DNA of 64,000 nt from Paraburkholderia dioscoreae (GCF_902459535.1 NZ_LR699554.1:1364001-1428000); one strand, 5' to 3'. Shown: positions 16,236 to 25,352, counted from the first letter of the stretch. The notes: generated from the letters alone by a model not told the origin. Program-made: numbers and translations.

Positions 16236-17225
16236 ATGGGGTGGTCTTCAGTCGCTTACCGCAACAGCGCAATGGTACCTCAAGTTTTGCCAGAAGCCGG
16301 TACTGCGAAACGTATTGGTATAGTTTTGTTTAGCGGCTTTGCCCTTCCTGAGGCGGCGGAGATCGCCGAGGTATTTCAGTCGGCGAATGCGCTCACAGAG
16401 GGCGAGCAATATGGCAGGACGCGTTACGACGTCAGTTTGTTATCGGCCGCCGGGGGCAGGGTCGCGAGTTCTTCATCCGTGTTCGTCTGGACGGAGAGTA
16501 TCGGAGGCCAGCGCGACTCGGAGCGCTTTCACGCCTTGTTTGTAGCGGGCGGCGGAGGCGTAATTGATGCGCTACGCGATGAACAGTTGATTGCGTGGCT
16601 TCGGCGGACGTATCGGCGCGGGGAATTGGTATTCCCGATCGGTGAAGGGAGGGCGCTGCTCGACGCCGCCGGCTTCGGACAGGCGGCCGGTATCAGGCGC
16701 TACGGCGAACGCGCGGGCGAAATCGTGCGGACTGGCGCCGGTATTGGCTCTTCGAGCGCTTCTGTCAGTCCGTTTCGAACCGCCATTGCGGTGATCGAAG
16801 GAGATTTCGGCGCCGAAATTGCGCGGCAGATTGCTGACTGGGTCGCGCCATCCACGGATACCCGATTTACGGCGATTGTGCGCAAGAATGCTTCGGTTGG
16901 CGTGAGCGAGAAAATCAAGGCGTCGGCAAAATGGCTCGAAGCGAACGGGCACCGCCATATTTCGATCGACGAGGCGGCGCAGATTGCGGGCATGAGCGAG
17001 CGTAATTTCCTCAGGCGTTTCAAGATTGAAATGGGTGTGACGCCGTCAGATTACCTGCTGTACGTACGGCTTGATATGAGTTGTCGCCTCCTTGTCGAAA
17101 CCGATCTACCTGTCGATAAGGTCGCACGCCATTGCGGAATTGGATGTGGCGGTCGGTTGGCAAAGCTCTTTCGCAAGCATCTGACGACAACGCCCACCGA
17201 GTATCGTATGAGCAAGCGGGTTTGA
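16236..17225 (+). CDS. AraC-type regulator with DJ-1/PfpI (GATase1-like) N-terminal domain, copy 1
   Basis: A 329-residue regulator of the GlxA/FtrA architecture. Residues about 25-190 form a class I glutamine-amidotransferase-like domain (KRIGIVLFSGFALPEAAEI; LFVAGGGGV), and the nucleophile-elbow Cys is absent, so it is a ligand sensor and not an enzyme. Residues about 225-325 are the AraC double helix-turn-helix (GMSERNFLRRFKIEMGVTPSDYL; ends in TTTPTEYRMSK). It is clearly a paralogue of the gene at 19040, and the two flank galU. The ATG at 16236 has GGGG upstream; a start at 16272 is possible. The context suggests control of the exopolysaccharide genes, but the target is not shown. Confidence 0.85.
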   Translation: MGWSSVAYRNSAMVPQVLPEAGTAKRIGIVLFSGFALPEAAEIAEVFQSANALTEGEQYGRTRYDVSLLSAAGGRVASSSSVFVWTESIGGQRDSERFHALFVAGGGGVIDALRDEQLIAWLRRTYRRGELVFPIGEGRALLDAAGFGQAAGIRRYGERAGEIVRTGAGIGSSSASVSPFRTAIAVIEGDFGAEIARQIADWVAPSTDTRFTAIVRKNASVGVSEKIKASAKWLEANGHRHISIDEAAQIAGMSERNFLRRFKIEMGVTPSDYLLYVRLDMSCRLLVETDLPVDKVARHCGIGCGGRLAKLFRKHLTTTPTEYRMSKRV

Positions 17226-17909
17226 ACGGGAATTGCGTTTCTGTCTAGCTCGAAATTGGCTGGTTCATAATGTAATGACGAAATTCGTATCGTTTATTTC
17301 ATGGAATTTAATTTATTTTTCTATATCTGTATTTTATTGGTGACAGTGCTGGAAATTCGGGTCGCGGGGGCTATTTTTAATGGCCATGACCTCGTGGAAA
17401 TTAACCGGTCGCCATCCGCATTGTCCGAACCGGATTATATTTTTTCCATGATAATCCTGCGAGATTCGTTACCCCAGGACGGGAAAATTGATCAATGGGC
17501 GCATATTCAGACCAGGTGCGCGGCACCAGCAATTATCTGAAAAATTCCCCCGAATTCGAGCTGGATTAACGGCTCGGAGACGAAGGAAAGATCGGGGCGA
17601 CGACAAACCGAGCGAGAGAAATCGCATTGAGTAGGGCCGCTGCGGCCAAAATTCGAGTCGCTTACGCCAGGCACGACTGCGTGACCAACTAAGGCTTTAT
17701 GCTCCCGCCTCGTCGTTTCTGTTCGCGTGAGCGACAACATCCGCTGAATCGGCGGTCACTGCCGAACTACCGGTCTGAATGGAAGGCGCTGACCTTCGCG
17801 TATTGTGCCCTGACGTGTTCAATCGACCGGGCAGGGCGTTGCGTGCCTGCCAGTGGGGCCGGGATGACCCAACACGATTCGACCATATTAATGACACTCG
17901 GAGTCTCTC
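17226..17909. other. Long intergenic stretch upstream of galU
   Basis: This 684-base gap is AT-rich in its first half. A frame at 17301-17540 would encode 79 residues with a hydrophobic start, but it has no ribosome site and an unconvincing C-terminal half, so I do not call it. The right part should contain the galU promoter. CGGAGTCTCTC directly before 17910 is the galU ribosome site. Confidence 0.4.
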
Positions 17910-18791
17910 ATGCTGAAAGTTACAAAGGCAGTATTTCCGGTAGCGGGTCTTGGCACGCGATTTCTCCCTGCCACGAAGGCGAGCCCAAAGGAAATGCTGC
18001 CAATTGTGGATAAGCCGCTGATTCAATACGCGGTCGAGGAGGCTATGGCCGTCGGTATCACAGAAATGATTTTCGTGACGGGCCGCAGCAAGCGCGCGAT
18101 CGAAGATCATTTCGACAAGTCGTATGAGGTCGAGGCGGAACTGGAAGCGCGCGGCAAGGACAAGCTGCTGCAACTGGTACGCAGCATCAAGCCGAGCCAT
18201 GTCGACTGTTTTTACGTACGCCAACCGGAGGCGCTCGGCCTCGGGCATGCGGTACTGTGCGCGGAGAAGCTGGTTGGTGATAGCCCGTTCGCCGTGATTC
18301 TCGCGGATGACCTGCTATACGGCACTCCTCCTGTCATGACGCAAATGATCGAAGTATTCGATCACTACCATAGCTCAGTGATCGGCGTTGAGGAAATTCC
18401 GGCGCAGGACACCAAATCGTATGGCATCGTCGACGGCAAGGAGTGGGAGCAGTCCATCATCAAGATGTCAGGCATCGTTGAAAAGCCTGAGCCAAGCACG
18501 GCTCCCTCAAACCTCGGTGTTGTGGGTCGATACGTGCTGAAGCCGCGCATTTTCAAACATCTGCGCGCAATCAAACCGGGCGCCGGCGGTGAACTCCAGC
18601 TGACGGATGCAATCGAGTCGTTGCTTGCCGATGAACAGGTACTGGCATACAAGTATCGCGGTACGCGCTTTGACTGCGGCAGCAAAATCGGCTATCTGAA
18701 GGCCACGGTGGAATTCGCGGTGCGGCATCCCGAGGTAGGTGCCGAGTTTCGTGAGTACCTCGAGGAATATCTGTCTCTGCTGCCGATGTGA
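17910..18791 (+). CDS. galU: UTP-glucose-1-phosphate uridylyltransferase
   Basis: A 293-residue nucleotidyltransferase of standard length for GalU. It has the signature VFPVAGLGTRFLPATKASPKEM at the start (sugar-nucleotide binding loop), ILADDLL near residue 130 (metal-binding Asp), and FDCGSKIGYLKATVEFA near the end. It makes UDP-glucose from UTP and glucose-1-phosphate in the cytoplasm. UDP-glucose feeds the WcaJ-like transferase and the Ugd enzyme encoded further right, so it fits the exopolysaccharide pathway. It sits between two paralogous AraC/GATase1 regulators. Confidence 0.96.
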   Translation: MLKVTKAVFPVAGLGTRFLPATKASPKEMLPIVDKPLIQYAVEEAMAVGITEMIFVTGRSKRAIEDHFDKSYEVEAELEARGKDKLLQLVRSIKPSHVDCFYVRQPEALGLGHAVLCAEKLVGDSPFAVILADDLLYGTPPVMTQMIEVFDHYHSSVIGVEEIPAQDTKSYGIVDGKEWEQSIIKMSGIVEKPEPSTAPSNLGVVGRYVLKPRIFKHLRAIKPGAGGELQLTDAIESLLADEQVLAYKYRGTRFDCGSKIGYLKATVEFAVRHPEVGAEFREYLEEYLSLLPM

Positions 18792-19039
18792 ACGGGAATG
18801 AACGCGCATATCCATACAGCTGGTAATAGTTGAGTAGTCGTTCGGAATCCATAGAGTAGTCGCGATTAGGTGAACTGGCACGAATCCGCCATTTCGATCC
18901 CGTGGGGCGGTCGTCCGTGACCGCCAACCTATTATCCAATTCGGCCAGCCACCAGTTTTATGCGGATCGCTTGTGTACGATTTCCCAAAACGGCCCATAT
19001 GCAGCCGTAGGAGGCCACTTATCTTCGGGGGATGGCTGG

Positions 19040-20041
19040 ATGGCAGGATTCTTTTCCCGTACTAGTCGCCATGCGACTCAGGCTCAGGCGTTACATGACG
19101 TTCGTGCGCTGAAACGCATCGGGATAGCCCTTTTCAATGGATTCGCGCTACCGGAGGCCGCCACGGTAGTGGAAGTTTTTCAGTCGGCCAATGCGTTCTG
19201 TACGTCAATGCGCATTGGCGGCCCGCTCTACGATGTTTACTTGCTGTCGGTTGGCGGTGGAAGAATAGCGAGTTCGTCGTCGGTATTCGTCTGGACTGAT
19301 AGTATCGAATCACGCGGTTACGCGGACGATTTTCACGCACTCTTCATTGCTGGCGGCGCAGGCGTTCACAACATGCTGAGCGAGGAGCGTCTCATTGCAT
19401 GGCTGCGTTGGCTCGATTTTCGAAGCGAAAAGATTTTTCCTATCGCCGAAGGACAGTTGCTTCTGGATGCCGCCGAATTCCCGGACAAATCCTCTACATT
19501 GCGCCGTCGCGAGGGCGATCATACTGTTGCCCGGAGCGGTTTGAAAGTGTCGACTTCACAACGATCCGGTACTCCGCTGCGTGCGGCACTGGCGATAGTC
19601 GAAGAGGATCTCGGAGCCGAAGTCGCGCGCGAGATCACGGGGGTGGTCAGAATGCGTTTCGAGGCGCAGTTCACCGCCACGCCGAACAGGAGCGCATTCG
19701 GTGTGGTAAGCGAGAAGATTCAGTCTTCGGCACAGTGGCTGGAGATGAATTGTGGCAGGGCGATCAGGATTGAAGAAGCAGCGCAGTTCGCCGCGATGAG
19801 CGAACGTAATTTCCTGCGTCGCTTCAAGATGGAAATGGGCGTGACGCCGTCAGACTATCTTCTGTACGTTCGCATCGACAAGTGCTGCCATCTTCTGTCT
19901 GAAACAGACCTGCCTGTCGACAAGATCGCACGGCGCTGCGGTATGGGCAGCGGCGGCCAACTGTCGAAAGTGTTTCGCCGGTATCTGGGCGTCACGCCCA
20001 CCGAATATCGCACTAGCAAGCGCTCTTCCAACCCGGCTTGA
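19040..20041 (+). CDS. AraC-type regulator with DJ-1/PfpI (GATase1-like) N-terminal domain, copy 2
   Basis: A 333-residue paralogue of the regulator at 16236, sharing the same domain order and long near-identical segments (ASSSSVFVWTDSI; MSERNFLRRFKMEMGVTPSD; ETDLPVDKIARRCG). The GATase1-like domain spans about 25-190 and the helix-turn-helix domain about 230-330. I chose the ATG at 19040; a GTG at 18902 would add 46 residues with no similarity to copy 1. Divergence is greatest between the domains. Two related regulators around galU suggest duplication followed by division of labour, perhaps one activating and one tuning polysaccharide genes. Confidence 0.85.
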   Translation: MAGFFSRTSRHATQAQALHDVRALKRIGIALFNGFALPEAATVVEVFQSANAFCTSMRIGGPLYDVYLLSVGGGRIASSSSVFVWTDSIESRGYADDFHALFIAGGAGVHNMLSEERLIAWLRWLDFRSEKIFPIAEGQLLLDAAEFPDKSSTLRRREGDHTVARSGLKVSTSQRSGTPLRAALAIVEEDLGAEVAREITGVVRMRFEAQFTATPNRSAFGVVSEKIQSSAQWLEMNCGRAIRIEEAAQFAAMSERNFLRRFKMEMGVTPSDYLLYVRIDKCCHLLSETDLPVDKIARRCGMGSGGQLSKVFRRYLGVTPTEYRTSKRSSNPA

Positions 20042-20129
20042 AGAGATCATGCCGCCGTTCGCAAGGGCTGTGGTTGGAGAACCTTTAATCGTCAACGAAG
20101 AAGGCCCTCGCTGCGAATGGCGGTTCTCC

Positions 20130-20678
20130 TCAGTACACTTCGGCCACGCTGAAGCGGGTGCCTACGGAATCGCGCTTCGACGTGATCGGCGCCGTGTTCA
20201 GATCCCACTCGATGGCGATATCCGGGTCGTCCCACTGCAGGGTGCGTTCGTGCTCCGCCGAGCCGCGCTCGGTAGTCTTGCACAAAACTTCCGCAACGTC
20301 CGACAGCACCAGAAAGCCGTGCGCGAAACCGGGCGGAATCCATAGCTGACGACAGTTGACCGCCGAAAGCCGCGTGCTGATATAGCGGCCGAACGCGGGC
20401 GACCAGCGGCGCAAATCGACCGCTACGTTCACGACTTCTCCGTTGACGACACGCACGAGCTTTCCCTGCGGCCGCTCAATCTGATAATGCAGTCCGCACA
20501 ATACGTTGTGGGGGTAAACCGTATGGCGCTCCTGCAGGAAGCGATAGCCACGCGCAACGTTCTCCTCGAAGTCCTCCTGATCGAAGCTGTCAAACGAAAC
20601 GCCGTGCGTGTCCGAAACAATGCGTGGCTCGATCAGTTTGACGTCGCGAATTGCCGTGTGCTTGACCTGGATTGCCAT
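20130..20678 (-). CDS. dTDP-4-dehydrorhamnose 3,5-epimerase-like protein with altered active site
   Basis: A 182-residue cupin of the RfbC/RmlC family: GLHYQ, QGKLVRVVNGEV, RQLWIPPGFAHGF and WDDPDIAIEW are all present. The catalytic His of GLHYQ is kept, but the preceding substrate-binding Arg is Cys. The Tyr pair expected in the KTT(D/N)YY segment is replaced (KTTERGS), which removes the usual catalytic acid. No rfbA, rfbB or rfbD lies nearby. The start at 20678 begins at the family N-terminus. It may be a decayed rfbC or a related sugar epimerase with a different activity, so I leave the symbol blank. Confidence 0.8.
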   Translation of the reverse strand: MAIQVKHTAIRDVKLIEPRIVSDTHGVSFDSFDQEDFEENVARGYRFLQERHTVYPHNVLCGLHYQIERPQGKLVRVVNGEVVNVAVDLRRWSPAFGRYISTRLSAVNCRQLWIPPGFAHGFLVLSDVAEVLCKTTERGSAEHERTLQWDDPDIAIEWDLNTAPITSKRDSVGTRFSVAEVY

Positions 20679-21093
20679 TGTGACGAATAGGATGAGGGAT
20701 TGCGGACACCCTGCACGGTGTGCTGCGGGAGCCATGCTATTCATATTACAAGCGACCGTTTATCCCTGAGCGCCAAAAGATTGGTGTGATACGCCATTTG
20801 CGTATTTTGGCGGAGGCGGCTGTTCGATGCATGTCATACAAGGTCGTGACGGTGGCGGAGGCCATAGTCCTCATCTACGGATTTCGAGGGGCGGCGGAAT
20901 CCTTCAATGTTTTGGCGGACCCGATCAGATTGGGTATAGGACTATGCGTCGCGTGATTGCAGTTCCAGCGTGGCGTTAGACATGTACCTGTTGGCGGCGC
21001 GTTGCGTCGGCTTCACCTGCTGCATGGCGGGGGCGCCCTGCTTATTTCCAAAGACACGCGACTGCATGGCCGCGTCCACTCAAGCTACCAATA
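20679..21093. other. Intergenic stretch, no gene seen
   Basis: Short frames on both strands are interrupted and not protein-like. It should contain the promoter of the leftward RfbC-like gene. GC content falls near 20740-20800. Confidence 0.35.
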
Positions 21094-21471
21094 ATGAACC
21101 GGCTCCTCGAATTTGATCTTCAGGCGCGTACGGAACTGCTCGCCTATCTGGTTGCGTCGCAACTGGTTCTACGCCAGAGAACCGGCCATTGGTTGAGGCC
21201 CGAGCAACTGGTCGAATCCACCCGACTCTGGCTGCGCCTGAATGGCCGTCGCGCCGACTGGCTGCAGCGCGTGACGCTGGCATGCCGCGCGCAACGGTTG
21301 GCTGAGCAACTCGAGCGAAGCTCGCGGGAAACATGCGACGCACGCAGTCTGGCGCGCATGTTCTTTGGCGGTGTGAGGTTGGACTTGGGTTCCCGGGCGG
21401 TGATGGAAATCTTCGTCGCATGTGTGGCCAATCTGCCGGGGGAGATTGTCTTCCGTAAGCAAGGCGGCTGA
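21094..21471 (+). CDS. Hypothetical protein, intact copy of a duplicated unit
   Basis: A 125-residue frame starting at an ATG, predicted to be largely helical and rich in Leu, Arg and Gln (YLVASQLVLRQRTGHWLRPE). A decayed paralogue lies just downstream at about 21541-21815, sharing YLV-SQL, W-L-PE and VSLAS/VTLAC segments in order. That duplication supports this being a real gene or its remnant. The C-terminal third is not matched in the copy. I do not recognise the family; the helical pattern is weakly like a phasin or small regulatory protein, which is only an impression. Confidence 0.45.
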   Translation: MNRLLEFDLQARTELLAYLVASQLVLRQRTGHWLRPEQLVESTRLWLRLNGRRADWLQRVTLACRAQRLAEQLERSSRETCDARSLARMFFGGVRLDLGSRAVMEIFVACVANLPGEIVFRKQGG

Positions 21472-21540
21472 TAGGGAGGCGAAGCTGCGCAAATGGAGTG
21501 ACTCGTTACGCTCTATTTGCGACCCCGCTAGTCTCACCGA

Positions 21541-21815
21541 CTCGACATGTCCTGCAAACTACGCCGGCACTCATGCATGCACCGACCTTTCGACCTATCT
21601 CGTCATGTCGCAACTGCTAAGGCCATTGCCTAACCGGAAAGTGGCTGACGCCCGAGCATGCCGTCGAATTCACGCATCTCTGATTGGATGTGAGTGACCC
21701 GCTCGATCTGCTGGCGCGCGTATCGTTGGCGAGCCATGCGCAAGCGCTCGCGGCGCAAACGCTGCGCATGTCGAAACAGCGATTCGACGCAAAGACTCCG
21801 GCGGCCGCGTTTGTC
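21541..21815 (+). pseudogene. Frameshifted, stop-containing paralogue of the preceding hypothetical gene
   Basis: Reading one frame gives TDLSTYLVMSQLLRPLPNRK. Shifting at that point gives KWLTPEHAVEFTHL, then an in-frame TGA and LDVSDPLDLLARVSLASHAQ. The pieces align in order with residues 13-65 of the upstream protein (TELLAYLVASQL; HWLRPEQLVESTRLWL; RVTLACRAQ). At least one frameshift and one stop codon break it. It is cut off on the right by the IS256 remnant near 21815. Confidence 0.5.
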
Positions 21816-22048
21816 GACCGCGACCGGTCCGGCGGCTATCAACACTTCGCGTTCCGGCAAGTGACCGTTGCGCACTGCGGCGCGCTGCCCGTGCAATGTC
21901 TTGACGTTCTCGAACCGCTCCAGCAGCGACGACAACTCCGCCTCGATTTCCTGCTTAATCACCTGCCCGACTCCGTGCCGAACCAAATCGTCCAGCCCCA
22001 ATAGACCCCTGATAGCCCAACGACTTCATTTTCTGTAAACTTGCTCAT
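21816..22048 (-). mobile_element. IS256-family transposase, N-terminal remnant
   Basis: Reading leftwards from an ATG at 22048 (MSKFTENEV) and after one frameshift, the translation gives DDLVRHGVGQVIKQEIEAEL, LLERFENVKTLHGQRA and VRNGHLPEREVL. This is the N-terminal domain of IS256-family transposases. The frame then passes into unrelated sequence at about 21815, where the rest of the transposase, including all DDE catalytic residues, is missing. It is an inactive fragment that truncates the neighbouring pseudogene. Confidence 0.7.
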
Positions 22049-22677
22049 GGTGGATGGTTTGCTGTTTGCTAGTTTTCCACTGCGACAATCGAATTCTCAG
22101 TTGAAGCTTCCACCGCCTTCAATCTCCCGCGCCCAAACTTCCCCGTACACCAGAATCGAGCTTATCTCACACTGGAGATGAGGCAAGCAACGTTTGCGCA
22201 CGTCATGGGTACGGGACCACTGGCGCGGGGGCGTGGCAGTTCGAGGGAGAGGTTTTGCGATCTACGAAAATTATGTTGGCGAAATCCGCCACATAAGTCA
22301 TCTCGCCGGATGGGTCGTGAACAATGCGCTCGGCAGGAGTCGGCCGACCAGAGAAGCACAAATGAGCGACACCGTACGCTGTCGTCTGCATCGTCGGCAG
22401 CAGCAGCCTCACGTGATTCGCAACCTGTTCAAGGAAGAGCATTTGCGTTATGCCGCCTTATAGATTGCGCACCATTTGATGTACTTCTCAGCGATTCAAA
22501 ATCGCCACTGGCTCCGGCGGGCTGATCCCCTGGCGTCTTGGCCCATTAATTTTGAGGCTCTATTCTCTGGGTCTATTCCGACAACAGCTGGTCTCAGACG
22601 GAAACCTCCGCCTTCCTTCGATGCATCACGTTAGACTGCGCTCGGTTTCGGACCTCTTGGAGGGATTTCTCAGTTAG
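22049..22677. other. Insertion-debris region without a recognised gene
   Basis: A leftward frame at 22203-22442 (79 codons) has fairly protein-like composition but no recognised family, and a rightward frame overlaps it. Neither has a clear ribosome site. The segment lies between an IS256 and an IS5 remnant and probably consists of pieces left by successive insertions and deletions. Confidence 0.35.
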
Positions 22678-23187
22678 CACCGAAACCCCACAGCTGCTTG
22701 ACCACCGCAAAGACGTGCTCGACCCGCGCACGTATCTTCGACTTATTGCAGTTCTTCGAGCGTCTGGCGTTATCGACTTCATCACTGCGCTTGCGCACGC
22801 GCTGATTGGTAAAGTCCTTCTTTCGGCGCTATGCGGCAAAGCCGGCATCAGATGCTTGTCATGCACGTTCGCCGCCGCCACTACCGCGCTGTGTGTCAGT
22901 CCCGTCTGGCTATCCGCATCGATGTGCAGCTTCATCCCGAAGTGCCACCGCTCACTTTTCTTCGTCTGATCCATTTCGGGGTTCCGCGCCTTGTCCGCGT
23001 TCTTCGTGGAACTAGGCACACCGATGATGGTGACATCCACGATGTTGCCGGTGTCTACTTTCAGCCCTCGCCCTTGCCGGACCTCGCCGACCTTGGCGAA
23101 CAACTGCTCGCGGAGTTTGTTGCACTCCAGCAGCCGGCGAAACTTCAACGGCGTCGTGCCATCGGGAGCCGGCTCGCGCCCCCACCG
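22678..23187 (-). mobile_element. IS5-family transposase remnant with internal deletion
   Basis: Reading leftwards, the translation from about 23187 gives APDGTTPLKFRRLLECNKL, then GLKVDTGNIVDVTIIGVPSS, then WHFGMKLHIDADSQTGLTHS, the middle of an IS5-family transposase including the first catalytic Asp. Near 22825 the frame is lost; a second frame continues with TNQRVRKRS and IRARVEHVFAVVKQLWGFG, which holds the catalytic Glu region. The segment with the second Asp is deleted and the C-terminus is missing. It is inactive. A long open frame to 23634 runs through its 5' end by chance or fusion. Confidence 0.75.
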
Positions 23188-23825
23188 CCCAACGACCAAA
23201 GCAGTTCTAATTGGCCCAGTTTCCAGGATAGCTGATCGCAGCGTCAATGCCAGTAGTTTCACATACCTGTCTAAACTTTTCCGGCTTTCGGCGGCGTTCC
23301 TGAGAAATCGCCAAAGGTCATTTAACCGACACGAGATGTCGGTTTTTGAGGCCGCAGCGTCGCCGTTGCCCTGCGCAAGTTCATAGAGTGGCGCTACGTG
23401 CCTATAAAAATGGACGCGAGCAGCCAAGGTTGTTGGCGTAAGTTGCCACGGAAGCTTGCTGATATTTGCCTGTCGGACGCCCCTCACGCAGTTGGGCGTA
23501 AGTGCACCTGACATGGCGGGCGCATGACAGGCCATTTCGGCAATCTGGCGACGCATGGGCCAAAGCGCCAACATGTTGGCATTATCCGTCAGTCGCATTA
23601 CCTCGGAAGTAGCCACAAGTATGATGCACTGCAACCGAAGTCGAGAAGGTTTTTAAAGGCCAGTAACAGTAATAGCGCTCCTTATTAAAGATGTACGCTT
23701 TATTCGTCGATAAATTCGAAATGATCGAGCGGCCTTCATCGCAATTACGCCATCCAAATCGTTTAATAAGCAATTCAAAAAAGGCGGTATTGGTGGTTCT
23801 ATTCGCGCTGCAAACAGGAGTCGAT
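23188..23825. other. Upstream region of the exopolysaccharide operon
   Basis: The leftward open frame continuing from the IS5 remnant to 23634 has no recognised homology. From about 23640 to 23825 the sequence becomes AT-rich and should hold the promoter and leader of the manC operon. AGGAGTCGAT directly before 23826 is the ribosome site. A motif shared with the far side of the locus lies at 23566. Confidence 0.45.
23566..23577. repeat. Left copy of a motif flanking the exopolysaccharide locus
   Basis: CGCCAACATGTT here is identical to 47122-47133 in the same orientation. The similarity continues for about 20 bases beyond it (ATTATCCGTCA here, ATTCCGTCA there). The two copies lie on either side of the 23.8-47.1 kb locus and may be remnants of one kind of insertion-sequence end. 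Confidence 0.4.
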
Positions 23826-25352
23826 ATGAATGACACGTTGTTGGGTGAGGCGGATGTTGCAGACAGTGAAAACAAGGCAGGTCAGACGCCAAAGCACATC
23901 GCTGCTTCGGCTGTGCGTCTCGTTCCTGTGGTGCTGGCCGGTGGCGCAGGATCGCGACTTTGGCCCATGTCACGCGAACAATTTCCAAAGCAACTGATTG
24001 ATCTGTTGGGACCTGATTCGCTATTGCAGGCCACCGCGCAGCGGATGAAGGGGTTCCATGCCACCGAAGGCACGGTAGGCGCGCCCATCATCGTGTGCGG
24101 GGACGAGCACCGCTTCATTACCGCGGAGCAGCTGCGCGCGAGAGGTATCGACGCACGGATCGTGGTCGAGCCGGCGCGGCGCGACACGGCGCCCGCACTG
24201 ACGATAGCCGCTGCGGATGTGTGCGTGAATGGTGACGACGCCGTCATTGTCGCCATGCCGGCAGATCACGCGATCGAGGACGTTGCTGCGTTTCAGTCAG
24301 CGATCTCGTTGGCGGTGCAGCATGCGCAGCGCGGTGCGATTGTCACGCTCGGTGTGCCGCCGACTCGCGCTGACACGGGCTTTGGCTATATCCGTCTGGG
24401 TTCCGGGCTTGGCGACGGCGCACATCGTATTGCACGGTTCGTCGAAAAGCCCGCCGCCGAACAGGCCGAGCAGTATCTCGCCTCCGGGGAGTACTGGTGG
24501 AATAGTGGAATTTTTGTGGTACGTGCGAGTGTGTGGCTTGCTACGCTCAAGGTCATGCGGCCTGCCATGCATGACGCGTGTGTATTGGCTCATACGCAGG
24601 GTACTAGCGACGGCGTGTATTTCCGTCCCGACGCGAACGCCTTCAAGTCGGCGCCGTCGGACTCGATCGATTACGCAGTGATGGAACGTCTCGGCACTGA
24701 CGAGCGGTTCGCGCACGGCGTGGTGGTCCCGCTTGACGCGGGCTGGTCGGATCTCGGTTCGTGGGACGCGGTATGGGAAGCGCTCGATAAAGACGCAGAC
24801 GGCAATGCCGCGCGCGGCCGGGTCGTGTTCGAAGGCGCCACGTCCAGCTTTGCGCACTCGCAAGGGCGTCTCATTGCATGCGTCGGCGTGACCAACGTGG
24901 TGGTGGTGGAGACCGATGACGCGGTGCTCGTCGCCGACCGCTCGCGCGTGCAGGAAGTAAAGGACGTGGTCAGCCGAATGAGAGCGCTGCAGGCGCCCGA
25001 GGCCGATGCGCACCGAAAGGTGCGGCGCCCATGGGGTTATTACGATTCGATCGACCGCGGTGAGCGGTTTCAGGTCAAGCGGATCGTCGTTAATCCGGGC
25101 GGCCGTTTGTCGTTGCAACTGCATCACCACCGCGCTGAACACTGGATCGTAGTGAGCGGCACTGCGCTCATCACTCGCGGCAATGAGGAATTCATGCTCA
25201 GCGAGAACCAGTCGGCCTTCATTCCGCTGGGCGTGACACATCGCCTGGAGAACCCCGGAAAGTTGCCGCTAGAGCTCATCGAAGTGCAGTCCGGATCCTA
25301 TCTCGGCGAAGACGACATCGTTCGTTTTGATGACACATACGGCCGCGCGTAG
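23826..25352 (+). CDS. manC: Mannose-1-phosphate guanylyltransferase / mannose-6-phosphate isomerase (bifunctional)
   Basis: A 508-residue type II PMI-GMP enzyme. The N-terminal nucleotidyltransferase has VVLAGGAGSRLWPMSRE near residue 35 and FVEKP near residue 205. The C-terminal cupin (about 390-500) has the isomerase pattern with LSLQLHHHRAEHW and GVTHRLENPG. It converts fructose-6-phosphate to mannose-6-phosphate and makes GDP-mannose from mannose-1-phosphate, feeding gmd and the mannosyltransferases. The start at 23826 follows AGGAG; the longer frame from 23691 is leader sequence. It is the first gene of the exopolysaccharide operon, as bceA-type genes are in cepacian loci. Confidence 0.94.
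   Translation: MNDTLLGEADVADSENKAGQTPKHIAASAVRLVPVVLAGGAGSRLWPMSREQFPKQLIDLLGPDSLLQATAQRMKGFHATEGTVGAPIIVCGDEHRFITAEQLRARGIDARIVVEPARRDTAPALTIAAADVCVNGDDAVIVAMPADHAIEDVAAFQSAISLAVQHAQRGAIVTLGVPPTRADTGFGYIRLGSGLGDGAHRIARFVEKPAAEQAEQYLASGEYWWNSGIFVVRASVWLATLKVMRPAMHDACVLAHTQGTSDGVYFRPDANAFKSAPSDSIDYAVMERLGTDERFAHGVVVPLDAGWSDLGSWDAVWEALDKDADGNAARGRVVFEGATSSFAHSQGRLIACVGVTNVVVVETDDAVLVADRSRVQEVKDVVSRMRALQAPEADAHRKVRRPWGYYDSIDRGERFQVKRIVVNPGGRLSLQLHHHRAEHWIVVSGTALITRGNEEFMLSENQSAFIPLGVTHRLENPGKLPLELIEVQSGSYLGEDDIVRFDDTYGRA

Noticed and set aside
17301..17540. 79-codon frame with hydrophobic N-terminus
   Set aside because: No ribosome site and no protein-like C-terminal half; it lies in an AT-rich stretch where random start-stop frames are expected.
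22203..22442. Leftward 79-codon frame between IS remnants
   Set aside because: Composition is moderately protein-like but the start is unsupported and the region is insertion debris, so I left it in the regional description.
23188..23634. N-terminal extension of the IS5 transposase remnant as a real fused protein
   Set aside because: The first 145 codons have no relation to IS5 transposases and no other recognised domain; the open frame is best explained by chance joining.
23783..23790. GGCGGTAT before manC resembles the RfaH ops element GGCGGTAG
   Set aside because: One mismatch in the core and no match to the rest of the element; the same eight bases also occur on the minus strand before nrdJ, so this is probably chance.
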